Notes under the pieces: model-generated
What the model was told of the DNA's origin: nothing
Database searches by the model: none
The model's input: only the letters and a program-made list of their open reading frames with translations
Source of the DNA: Funneliformis mosseae
Lineage: Eukaryota > Glomeromycota > Glomeromycetes > Glomerales > Glomeraceae
Reading direction: 5' to 3'
Assembly: GCA_910592005.1 (NCBI GenBank)
Contig: CAJVPP010001152.1
Span: 1-22,343 of the forward strand
Length of the DNA stretch: 22,343 nucleotides
In this document: piece by piece, positions 11,265-20,328 of the stretch
Layout of the letters: each line of letters begins with the position of its first letter
Position numbering within the stretch: position 1 is the stretch's first letter
Translations under genes and position numbers: made by a program

Positions 11265-12049
11265 TAGAGTTCTGAATGAGTCGAGTCGAGTTGAGTTTAA
11301 AGATCAACTTTATTTGACTCTCTTTTTTCGAGTCGAGTCGAATCAAATTTATTTTATAAAATTTTTCATTTGATTTGATTCAAGTTATATAAATTTTAAA
11401 CTCAACTCAATTTGACTTGACTCGATTTTAACTTGATTCAACTTTAAAAAAAAATAATAAAAAAAATTAAAAGATCAGGGAGGGAGGAAAAAAGAGCGAA
11501 TGATTCAGGTTATCATTTAAGTTGAACGATTTGTTATTGTTCTTCTTGAACAATAAAAAAATATTGTTCAAGTTGAATGATTTGTCATTGTTCTTCTTGA
11601 ATGATAAAAAAATCGTTTAAGTCAAACAATTCATTATTGTTCTTCTTAAACGATAAAAAAATCGTTCAAGTTGAATGATTCGTTATCGTTCTTCTTAAAT
11701 GATAAAAAAATCGTTCAAGTTGAATGATTCATCATCGTTCTTCTTAAATGATAAAAAAATATCGTTCAAGTTGAACGATTCATCATCATTCTTCTTGAAC
11801 GATAAAAAAAATCATTCAAGTTGAATGATTCATCATCATTCTTCTTAAACAATAAAAAAATATCGTTCAAGTCAACTCAAGTCAACTCAAATCAAGTCGA
11901 GTTTAAATCGTGTTGAGTTAAATATTTAACTTGATTTGAATTTGACTTGACTCACAAATCATCGAGTCAAAAAAACATAAATTTGACTCGATTTAAACTC
12001 AACTTGGCTTATCTGATTCGTGAGTTAACTCAACTCGTCTGGAACTCTA
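11265..12049. mobile_element. hAT-like foldback element A
   Basis: A 785-bp non-coding element. It starts TAGAGTTCTGAATGAG and ends with the inverted counterpart CTCGTCTGGAACTCTA. It is flanked by an exact 8-bp duplication ATTTTAAC (11257-11264 and 12050-12057). TAGAG fits the YARNG start and the 8-bp duplication size known for hAT transposons. Both arms (about 11265-11460 and 11865-12049) are built from degenerate iterations of short words such as GAGTCGAGT and ACTCAACT and are imperfect inverted copies of each other. The centre is a hairpin-forming tandem array (listed separately). No transposase is present, so mobilisation would need an enzyme from elsewhere. The superfamily call rests on end motif and duplication size only. 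Confidence 0.8.
11515..11864. repeat. Seven tandem ~50-bp hairpin units inside element A
   Basis: Units begin at 11515, 11566, 11615, 11664, 11713, 11764 and 11814 and are 49-51 bp long; a truncated eighth starts at 11865. Each reads roughly GTTCAAGTTGAATGATTC, then ATCATCGTTC, then TTCTTAAATGATAAAAAAAT. Every unit contains the inverted pair CGTTCAAG...CTTGAACG, so each can fold into its own hairpin. Units differ mainly by C/T and G/A changes. The array sits between the inverted arms, so the whole element is a nested palindrome. Confidence 0.85.
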
Positions 12050-12057
12050 ATTTTAAC

Positions 12058-12852
12058 TTTTACTATTTAGATAATCTGTAAAATCTTTAGATTTTATCTA
12101 ATAATCTTATATTAAACTTATAATTAAATTATAAAACTATGTATTTATTAATAAGTTTTATATATTTTAACTCATATAATAGAATTCTTATTATTATTTT
12201 TATTAAATTTATCATATTTAAATATTATTAATTATAATAAATTTATATAAATATTTATAAATAATAATTGAAATTAACTAATATTTTAATATTTAATATT
12301 TATAAATATTTCATATAATTTATATATATTTATATTTTAATAATATGATATTATTATATATTTATTAAAGTTAATATTTTAAAAGATATAAAATATAAAT
12401 TATATATAATTAAGAAAATAACAAAATCTAATTAGTATTATTGCTCTATTTAAACCTGTTTAATTTATTTAATCATTAGTATTGTAATGATAATATACTT
12501 TCAACAAAAAAAATATGAATGAAAATATTAATTTTTATCATTTTTATCTTAATTTTTTTAATTATAATAAAAGATAAAACTAAATTAAAGTCTTATATTT
12601 TATTTATGTTTATATTCATTAAATAAATCCCTTTAAAATAAATAACTAAATAAAAGAAAAATAAAATAATAACAAATGATTTTATTGTATTTTTAGCTAA
12701 AACATTTAATCAATTTTAAGTTATAGTTATTATTTAATATAGGTAAATTCAAATTATTAAATTTTAATAAAATTTTCAGAATATTACTTTTATATTAAGA
12801 TATTTATTAAATTAAATTATAGTTCATTCTTAACACAAAATGATATTTATTA
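12058..12852. other. AT-rich spacer
   Basis: Sequence between element A and the pogo-like element. It is almost entirely A/T with short chance frames only. I see no gene, RNA gene or further repeat. Confidence 0.5.
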
Positions 12853-13349
12853 TACAGTCATACCTCTATATAATCACCCTCCATATAAGCACAACCTCTG
12901 TATAATCATAATTTTCTTGCACTGAAATCTTTAATTAAGAAATTATCTCTATATAATCATAATAGGACTATAATCACTATCACACTAATATTTATGCCTG
13001 ATCTCCTTTTTAACAAATTAATAAAATCTCCATATAGTTACGTCACATGATATCGTTCTAATAATCTTAAAAAATCTATCAAATTTTTTATTTTTCAAAA
13101 TGGCTAGCTTTCTTAGAAGTTACATTATCAGCCCTTTATTTTTAAAAACGCTTGTTTTTGAGATAAATTTTGAGTTTATTTTATTATTTTTTTTTTCTTA
13201 AATTTCAGAAATGATTTCTAAGTTAAATATTTATTAGATTTATTTATTATGTATTATTTTTAACCTTTCTACATTTTTAAGAATTTGGTTCTCCTATCAA
13301 TTTAAAAATATGGTAAGAGATGTTTGACAATGAAATTAACTTTCTTTTA

Positions 13350-13737
13350 TTTTTAAGATAAGTGTTATATTAGGAAAGGTTTTATTGGATTTTTTTTTCA
13401 CTTTTTTTAACTTCTTTTTAAATCTTTAAAAATGGAATCGACTTTCTCTTGTTAATTTAGATTTTTGAAATAAGCATTATGTTAGAGAAGATTTTATTGA
13501 AGGTTTTTTAACTTTTTTTTTAAAATTTTTAGGAATAGAATTAGCTCTCTTAGATTTTTAAGATAAGTGTTATATTGGGAAAGGTTTTATTGGGTTTTCT
13601 ATACTTTTTTTAATTTTTTTTCAAATTTTTAGGAATGGAATCGACTCTCTCTTATTAATTTGGATTTTTAAAATAAGTATTATGTTAGAGAAAACTTTAT
13701 GAGGCTTCTATTTTTTTTTCGATTTTTAAGATAATGT
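13350..13737. repeat. Four imperfect ~110-bp tandem units in the pogo-like element
   Basis: Units start at 13350, 13462, 13555 and 13665, each with a TTTTTAAGATAAG-like block followed by TGTTATATTAGG, TTTTATTG and, in the first and third, GGAATCGACT. Units 1 and 3 resemble each other more than they resemble 2 and 4, as do 2 and 4, suggesting a duplicated pair of about 200 bp. A partial unit may precede 13350. They lie between the left terminus and the transposase and show no reading frame. Confidence 0.6.
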
Positions 13738-14068
13738 AATAATAATTTTTAATATATATGTATAATGATATCATTTGTATAACAAAGTATTAATCAAAGT
13801 ATATTTTTATTTGTTTCGCAAAGATTTTAGTACAACTTTTAAAAAAAAATTTTTTTAAAAAAAAGACCTAAATTTTTATTTTTTTTTAAAAAAAATTCTT
13901 TTATTAGTATTCACAACAATGTAATATTTAGTTGATTTTTAATTATTATGCAATAAATTAAAAATGATCAATAAATGCGTTCCTTTTTTACACATTTAAA
14001 AACCTTATCTTTTTCATATTCTTACTTTCTTACATATTCAAAAATTTCTTTTATTTTATTTTTCTAAA

Positions 14069-15826
14069 ATACCGTTTACTCCAAGTGCAAAAAAATTGCA
14101 TTTTGCAATAAATGACAATATGAAACAATAAATATGCGTATATGCTACAAAACCTGAGAATAAAAATAGAATATAACAATAAATTGCTAGCTATTTTAAT
14201 AAATAAAATGAAAACTTGAATGTTAATAGGTCAACAATTTTCAAAATTATTAAAAAAAAAGAAAAATGGTTTGCAATTCTTCTATCACAAAATAATATAA
14301 ATCTTTTCATCATAAAGAAGTTAAATATTCACAAATTGAAGAAGCATTAGGATTATGGATAGAAAATGCAAATACTAATAATCTTGTAATTTCAGAGATG
14401 ATAATTAAAGAAAAGGCTCTTTTTTTTGCACAACAATTTAATATTCCGCATGAAAATATATCTTTTTCAAATGGTTGGATACAAAAATTCAAAAGGTGCA
14501 ATAATATTTGTAAATATCGCTTATATGATGAAGCAAATAGTGCATCATTAGAAATTTTTTCTGAAGAAAGAAATAAATTGCGAGAAGTTTTAAAAGATTA
14601 TTCACTTAAAAATATATTTAATACAGATGAAATAGGGCTTTTCTTTCACATGATACCTAATCAAACTCTAACAACTACTCCTACTCCAGATACAAAACGA
14701 GTAAGTAAATAATAAATTAATTTTATTTTTTATAAGAAAAAAATAATAAAATTAAATTTTTTTTTTAGGATAAATTCCATATTACTGTTCTTTTAGTTAC
14801 AAATGCTACTGATATAGAAAAACTTAAACCTCTTGTAATTAGTTTTTCAAAAAATCCTAGATGTCTTTATCAAATTAATCGTAACATACTTTTATGTATG
14901 TATTATGCTAATCCAAAAGCATGGATGCAAAGTGATATTTTTGAAGAATGGTTTAAATCTATTAATAATAGATTTAAAATAGAAAATCAAAAAATTTTAT
15001 TACTTATAGATAATGCATCATCTCATTTTAATCCTGATGAAAATAAATAAGATAATTTAGTTTTATCACATATTAGGATAAAATTTCTTCTACCTAATAC
15101 AACAGCTCATTTACAACCTATGAATGCAAGAATTATTAATAGTTTTAAAGCTATTTATAAACAATATTATATTTGGTATATTATTTATCAATTTGATACA
15201 AATGTAGATTTGAATAAGTTAAGTATTTAAATTAATTTTTATTTTATTTTATATATATATAATTCTTATAAATTTAATATTATATAAGAATAAAATCAAT
15301 GTTAAAGAAGTTATAGAATATATTGCACAAGCTTAGGATTTAGTAAAAGTAGAACCTATTGTTAATTATTAACGTAAAATGAGTATTTTACTGATAGTTA
15401 ATAATGATGATATACAACAAGCTTTAATAGCAGAAGAAATATCAAAATAAGAAAATCAACAAGTTATTGAAACTCTTTTGCAAACTAATATAGATGAATC
15501 TTTAAAAATTGATATTAATCAATATTTAGAGATTATTGATTTAATAACTCCAACAGAAATACCATTAACAGATGCTGAAATTGTATGACTTGTTTTGAAA
15601 AAGCATGATAACATTAAATTGAATGATGAAATTAATCAAAAATATCATGTAATATCAACAAATGAAGCTTTTAATAGTCTTAAAATATAATTACAATATT
15701 TAGAAGAACAGGAAAATGAGAAGATTTATATAAAAAATATACAAATTTTTAGAAAACATATGAAAATTATGCAACGAAAAATTTTTGAAAGCAAAACACA
15801 AAAAGATATTACTAGTTTTTTTTAGT
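14069..15826 (+). pseudogene. pogo/Tigger-like transposase pseudogene
   Basis: Would have cut and joined the element's ends. The order is a CENP-B-type N-terminal helix-turn-helix (about 14069-14295, with NRSTIFKIIKKKEKW), a second helix-turn-helix (FSNGWIQKFK region near 14470), then a DDE_1 catalytic domain. Asp1 is at 14626 (NTDEIGL) and Asp2 at 15009 (LLIDNASSHF). The third position, LQPMN, has AAT at 15123 where an Asp is expected. An intact GT-AG intron lies at 14701-14768 and a second probable intron near 15220-15290. Breaks are an ATA where a start ATG would fit (14069), several stops in the N-terminus, a frameshift near 14300, TAA at 15048, and repeated stops after 15330, at least two at positions where Trp is usual in this family. 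The remaining 104-codon fragment at 14398-14712 is not a functional gene. Confidence 0.85.
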
Positions 15827-16040
15827 TAATAATTTTTTAATAATTTTTTTTCTACTTTACAAATATAATATAGCTTTTAATTTTACATTATAATAAAATA
15901 AATACAAAATATTACTATTTAATATTATAAAATTACTTACAGTGTAACTATATAAAAGGATTCAATATATAGTCATACTTCCATATAAGCACATATTTTA
16001 TATACACTCAACTGTGTGACTATATAGAGATACGACTGTA

Positions 16041-16853
16041 TAATCATTTAATTTTGAAAAATATTATATAAAATTTTATAATTTTCAATGTTAATAATAA
16101 GAAAATTGTCATTTAAAAAGAAAAAAAGAAAAATTATTATGTAAAAATTATTTATTTAAAATAAATTATTGATCTTAATAATCAATTCTAATGTTTACTT
16201 TTATAGGTTAAAATAAAAATAAAGTGAAAAAATATTTAAAAGTAATAAAAAAAAAAATTAATAAAAAATATAATTTATGTTTTTATTTATTCCTTCAAGC
16301 ATTTTACAGGCAAATTTGCCTATAATTTATTTAATAATTAAAATTATTTATAATAATTTTAAATATTTTTAAATTAATTAGTAATATTTTAAAGATAAAT
16401 ATATGATAAATTATTATAAAAAAAATTAAATTTTTAAATTTATATATTTTGCTATCTATTGATCTCAGAAATATAAAAATATAATTATTTAATAAATCTT
16501 AATAAGATAAATCTAACAAACTAAATTTTATTTCTTGTAATTATTTTTTTTTTAAAGATGCGGTAATGTAATATTTTATTATAAAAAAATCAATTCAGTA
16601 TAAAATATATGAAAATCCTAAGATAGGTGCTAAAGTAAAAAAATAAAAATTGCTACTTAATATTCTTCACTAGAAAACTAGCTCTTATCAGACTAATTGA
16701 TTGTTCTATCTGATTCTAATTGTAAAGATTCACTAAATAATCATTAATACTAAATTAAATGAGTGAAATATTAGAATAATTAATTATCACAGCCTAAAAA
16801 AAAGAGATCAATATCAACTATGTTTATAAGAATTATTAATTAGAATAAAATGA
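16041..16853. other. AT-rich spacer with a dispersed repeat copy
   Basis: AT-rich sequence right of the pogo-like element. The only feature I can support is the repeat copy at 16410-16526. No gene or RNA gene was recognised. Confidence 0.5.
16410..16526. repeat. Dispersed AT-rich repeat, copy 2
   Basis: Direct-orientation partner of 538-652, about 16 kb away. It shares TATATTTTGCTAT, ATAAAAATATAATTA and AATCTTAATAA blocks in the same order and spacing. This copy keeps more C and G at the variable positions (TCTATTGATCTCAG), so the other copy may be the more mutated one. Confidence 0.55.
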
Positions 16854-17363
16854 TCTAGGCTATCTGTATTATCAGCAAATTGTATATTAAAAAAACTATT
16901 AATAGAAAAATTAATATTGGATAAAGCAAAATTACACTGTTTTTGTCACTTGGTTATGTGTAAAGATCTTTCTTTAGCTGAAATTAAATCATATTTAGTT
17001 TTTCATATATTATTATAGGTTTAATCAAAAATAAAATTTAAAAAAAAAGAAGAAAAGACAGATGTAGTAATGGAGAATGATTTGGTAAAAATTGTTAAGG
17101 TTGATGATAAAATGGCAAAAATAATGCCTTTAATAATTTTAATAAAAGATAAATCATGTAGATTTGCTTGTAATAACTATATTGAATGAGATAAATTTAA
17201 AAGATTATTGATATTATTTGTAAAATCAGATTTTAAAGCATAAATGAATATTTATAGTTTTAAGTGTATAATGGAGTTAGAGATCAAGAATCATAAGTAT
17301 TATCTAATGTTAGGACATAGTCTAAAGATGACGTTGCAATTAGTTGCAACTGGTGACAAATAA
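16854..17363 (+). pseudogene. Possible relic reading frame of unknown family
   Basis: A single frame runs 169 codons with only four internal stops (TAG 17016, TAA 17022, TGA 17187, TAA 17241) before TAA at 17361, in DNA where stops normally come every 10-20 codons. The translation has mixed composition, including CHLVMCKDLSLAEIKSY and DKSCRFACNNY, rather than only Lys/Asn/Ile/Tyr. I do not recognise a family. The stop pattern resembles that of the nearby transposon relics, so this may be another decayed element gene. It could still be chance. Confidence 0.25.
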
Positions 17364-17465
17364 GTATCACAGAGTTGCAATTGATTGCAATATTAATAAA
17401 AATTGAATAACTAGTTGTAACTGGTAACAAATAAGTATCACATGATTGTAACTAGCTGCAGCATT
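17333..17465. repeat. Two direct ~60-bp units, 71-bp period, with internal palindromes
   Basis: The block TAGTTGCAACTGGTGACAAA at 17341 recurs as TAGTTGTAACTGGTAACAAA at 17412. Each is followed by TAAGTATCACA and by a second TTGCAA/TTGTAA-rich block. The TTGCAA..TTGCAA words are self-complementary, so each unit can form small hairpins. Differences between copies are C/T or G/A. It may be the edge of a degenerate mobile element. Confidence 0.5.
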
Positions 17466-17889
17466 ATTTTTACATAATCAAAAGTGATTAAAATCTTTAT
17501 TATAATTATCACAATAACAACATTTTTAGAAAGGTAAATATATCTGAGGTTGGATGGCTTTTATAAATTAAACTATTGGAAGTTGTTCAAGAAGAAATTT
17601 GAGTTTTCTATTATGACTTCTTGTTTTATTAAATGATATAAATAGATGTTGATCTAGTTTGAATGAATTAAAAAGTCAAAATCCAGTTTATTTATAGGTA
17701 TTAATATTTAATATTTTGTTTGAGATGATAATAATCAGAAAAATGTTTAGTATTATAGTGGCTATCATTTATAAACTGCATTAGTCTGAAATTTTAAATG
17801 TCAATTTTCACTGATATTCATGTGATTTAGCATTTATTTATGTGATATTATATTTTTTTACATTGTGAAGCTATTATTATTTATTATTT

Positions 17890-18690
17890 CATTTTATTTA
17901 ATTCTACCAATACATATTTAAGAATACAATGGTGAGATTTATATTTTTGGTAACATATTCTACCAATTTACCAGTTATTTCTTTTTTATATAAATCTATG
18001 TAACATTATATCTTTCTAGCAAATTTTCTTATTGTAATTGTACTAATAGACTCTAAAACTGCAGGAATAACATATTACAAACCTGATTAAGAATAATTGC
18101 AGTTCTCTCAAGCATATTTTTTTATCACCTTCTAGTATTGTTTAATTTACAGTAAAACTTTGGATAAAATATATATTTATATTCAGCTTTTAGTATTATT
18201 TCCTTTAACATGCTTTTTTTTGAATAGAAAATCTGACTGTAATGAAATAATTCTTTATACATAATAATTTGTCTAATTTATATCTTCAATCTTATCCTTA
18301 TACAGTCTACAATCAGCATTTAACCTATCTTTTCATAATTCACACCCAATTAACACCTGTTTCATTCCTTTCAGTTTGTTATTCTCATTAATCATTGATT
18401 GATGTTGGTTATCTGATCCAAAAACTGTGTCCTTCATCTTCAATTGCTTCCTCCAGATTTTAGATTTATCCTACTCATTATGAATGCATTAGATCTATAT
18501 GCTACATGATTCGAACTATTATCAAATGCAAATAAGACAATACAGTTTGGAAAAATTGCTTCAAAAACTGATATAGCTTTTGTTTTCACTTATTCAATTA
18601 GATACTCGCTCATCTAAAAACCTTTCTAATATTTTCCTGATTGAAAATAAACTTGAGCTTCTTCAAGTATAGAAGATTTTATTGATATTG
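17890..18690 (-). pseudogene. DDE transposase relic, truncated by foldback element B
   Basis: Read on the minus strand from 18690 downward. The order is EEAQVYFQSGK, VKTKAISVFEAIFPNCIVLF, FAFDNSSNHVAY with a catalytic-type Asp codon at 18523-18521, RINLKSGG, LKGMKQVLIG, NADCRLYKDKIEDIN, then a YPKFYCKLN segment. From memory of such fungal/invertebrate DDE transposases the last segment normally reads C-E-L-N; here the Glu codon would be AAA (18148-18146), a G-to-A change. The frame switches at least twice and carries many stops. Homology stops close to the left end of element B, so the 5' part is missing. The family assignment is from remembered motif order and is not database-checked. Confidence 0.6.
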
Positions 18691-18695
18691 TTGTG

Positions 18696-20084
18696 TAGTA
18701 TTCCGCAAAATCAGATCGGATCGGATTTTATCCAAATCCGATCTGATCTGATTTTCATTTTTCAGGATCTGAATCCGATCTGAATCTGACGGATCGAATC
18801 TCAAATCTGGATCTGACGGATCGATTTAAGTCCAAATCCGATCCGATCTGAATCCGAAAGTATTATTTGAAAAAACGAATTTTCGGTTCTAAAAGTGATC
18901 CGAAAACGTTTCTTTTCAATGAAAGGAACCTTTTCAGCTCTAAAAGAGTTCTGAAAAGTTGTTCCTTTTCAATGAAAGGAACTTTTCAGCTCTAAAAGAG
19001 ATCTGAAAATTCGTTTCTTTTTAATAAAAGGAACTTTTCAGTTTTAAAAGAGTTCAGAAAGATCATTCCTTTTCAATGAAAGGAATTTTTCAGTTCTAAA
19101 AAAGTTTCAAAAATTCGTTTCTTTTTAATGAAAGGAAACAAATTTTTGGCTCAAAGAAGTCTGAAAATTCGTTTCTTTTCATTGAAAGAAACCTTTTTGG
19201 CTCTAAAAGAGTTCTGAAAAGTCGTTTCTTTTCATTGAAAGGAACCTTTTTGGCTCTAAAGAGTTCTAAAAAGTCATTCCTTTTCATTAAAAGGAACCTT
19301 TTTGGCTTTAAAAGAGTTCTAAAAGTTCATTCCTTTTCAATGAAGGAAACTTTTTAGTTCTATAAGAGTTCCAAAAATTTGTTTCTTTTCAATAAAAGGA
19401 AACAAATTTTTAGCTCTAAATATTTTATTGAGCTAAAAAGCGTTCAAAGACTTTTGACAGCCCTCTGTATAAGAGTTCTGAAAATTCATTTCTTTCAATG
19501 AAAGGAAATAAATTTTTGGCTCTAAAGAAGTCTGAAAATTCATCCCTTTTCATTGAAAGGAACCTTTTCGGCTCTAAAAGAGTTCTGAAAAGTTATTCCT
19601 TTTCATTAAAAGAAACTTTTTCGGCTCTAAAGAATTTCAAAAAGTCGTTCTTTTTCAATGAAAGAAACTTTTCGGCTCTAAAGAATTCTGAAAATTCATT
19701 CCTTTTCAATGAAAAGAACTTTTCGCTCTAAAAGCGTTCTAAAAATTCATTCCTTTTCAATGAAGGAACTTTTCAGTTCTAAAAGAGTTCTGAAAATTTG
19801 TTTCTTTTCAATGAAAGGAAACAAATTTTTGGCTCAAAAGAAGTCTGAAAATTTGTCCCTTTTCATTGAAAAGGAATTTTTCAGCTTTAATTCAGATCTG
19901 ACGGATTAGACCTGAATCCAATCTGAATCTGACAGATCAGATCCAAATCTGAATCTGAATCTGATAGATCAGATCCGATCTGAATCTGAATCTGAATTAG
20001 ATCTGAATCTAACAGATCTGATCCGAATCTGATCCGTTAGATTTGGATTGGATTCAGATCGATCTGAATCCATGTAAAACACTA
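18696..20084. mobile_element. Foldback element B
   Basis: About 1.39 kb. The left end TAGTATTCCGCA (18696-18707) and the inverted right end TAGTGTTTTACA (20084-20073) differ only by transitions; both are followed by TCAGATC-rich arms. The arms (about 18708-18865 and 19885-20072) are iterations of words such as GATCTGAATC and GATCCGATC and are imperfect inverted copies. The centre is a long hairpin array. TAGTG also fits the hAT-type YARNG end, but the immediately flanking 8-mers do not match. ATTGATATT (18681) and ATTGATAAT (20087) are a possible mutated duplication a few bases further out. It carries no transposase and appears to sit inside the minus-strand transposase relic. Confidence 0.75.
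18866..19884. repeat. About 18 tandem 52-53-bp hairpin units inside element B
   Basis: The marker AATGAAAGG or a variant recurs at about 18919, 18971, 19023, 19075, 19127, 19181, 19234, 19286, 19339, 19391, 19497, 19552, 19604, 19657, 19709, 19761, 19811 and 19864. The period is 52-53 bp, with one doubled gap (19391 to 19497) holding a divergent unit. Each unit contains two palindromes: TTCCTTTTCAATGAAAGGAA, and a CTTTTCAGCTCT..AGAGTTCTGAAAAG pair. Several open frames of 60-77 codons across the array on both strands simply translate the repeat and should not be taken as genes. Confidence 0.85.
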
Positions 20085-20328
20085 GCATTGATAATTATAT
20101 TACTAGTTCTAGAAGCTACTATCAATTCTAAAAGTAGCTAGAAGAATTGTTAAAACATGAAGAAAAACTACCTAAAGGCAGTGATGTACATTTATGATGT
20201 CCTAGAGATTTGTTGTCCTAACTATATGTCTCAGCTATATATTCCAACATGTCTCACTCTATGTTCCAAAGGTCCTATTTATCCCATTTATGTCCCATCA
20301 GTATCCCATCAGTGTCCTATCAATGTCC
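20085..20328. other. Spacer with short TCCCATCAGT repeats
   Basis: Contains an inverted pair AGCTACT/AGTAGCT (about 20109-20139) and a run of related words such as TCCCATCAGTATCCCATCAG and GTCCTATCAATGTCCTAT (about 20280-20332). A frame across it runs into the relic that follows, so it may hold a low-complexity upstream exon of that gene. This is not supported well enough to annotate. Confidence 0.4.

Larger units (their letters stand above)
12855..16038 (+). mobile_element. pogo/Tigger-like DNA transposon, inactivated
   Basis: A 3184-bp element in TA dinucleotides (12853-12854 and 16039-16040). The left end CAGTCATACCTCTATATAAT is matched inverted at the right end, CAGTCGTATCTCTATATAGT; all three mismatches in these 20 bases are transitions. 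CAGT ends, TA target and a CENP-B/DDE-type transposase together place it in the pogo/Tigger group of Tc1/mariner. Variants of CTCTATATAATCA recur near both ends (about 12864, 12880, 12894, 12945 and 13028 on the left, about 15980 on the right). These are candidate transposase-binding repeats. The transposase frame is broken (see the pseudogene entry), so this copy is not autonomous. Confidence 0.88.

Noticed and set aside
11515..11864. CRISPR-like regular array
   Set aside because: Whole units repeat without unique spacers, each unit is a hairpin, and the array lies inside a transposon-like element in a eukaryotic genome.
19096..19909. Open frames of 60-77 codons on both strands
   Set aside because: They translate the hairpin tandem array (FSMKGNKF/KRNEF-type repeats) and exist in several frames and both strands, so they are by-products of the repeat.
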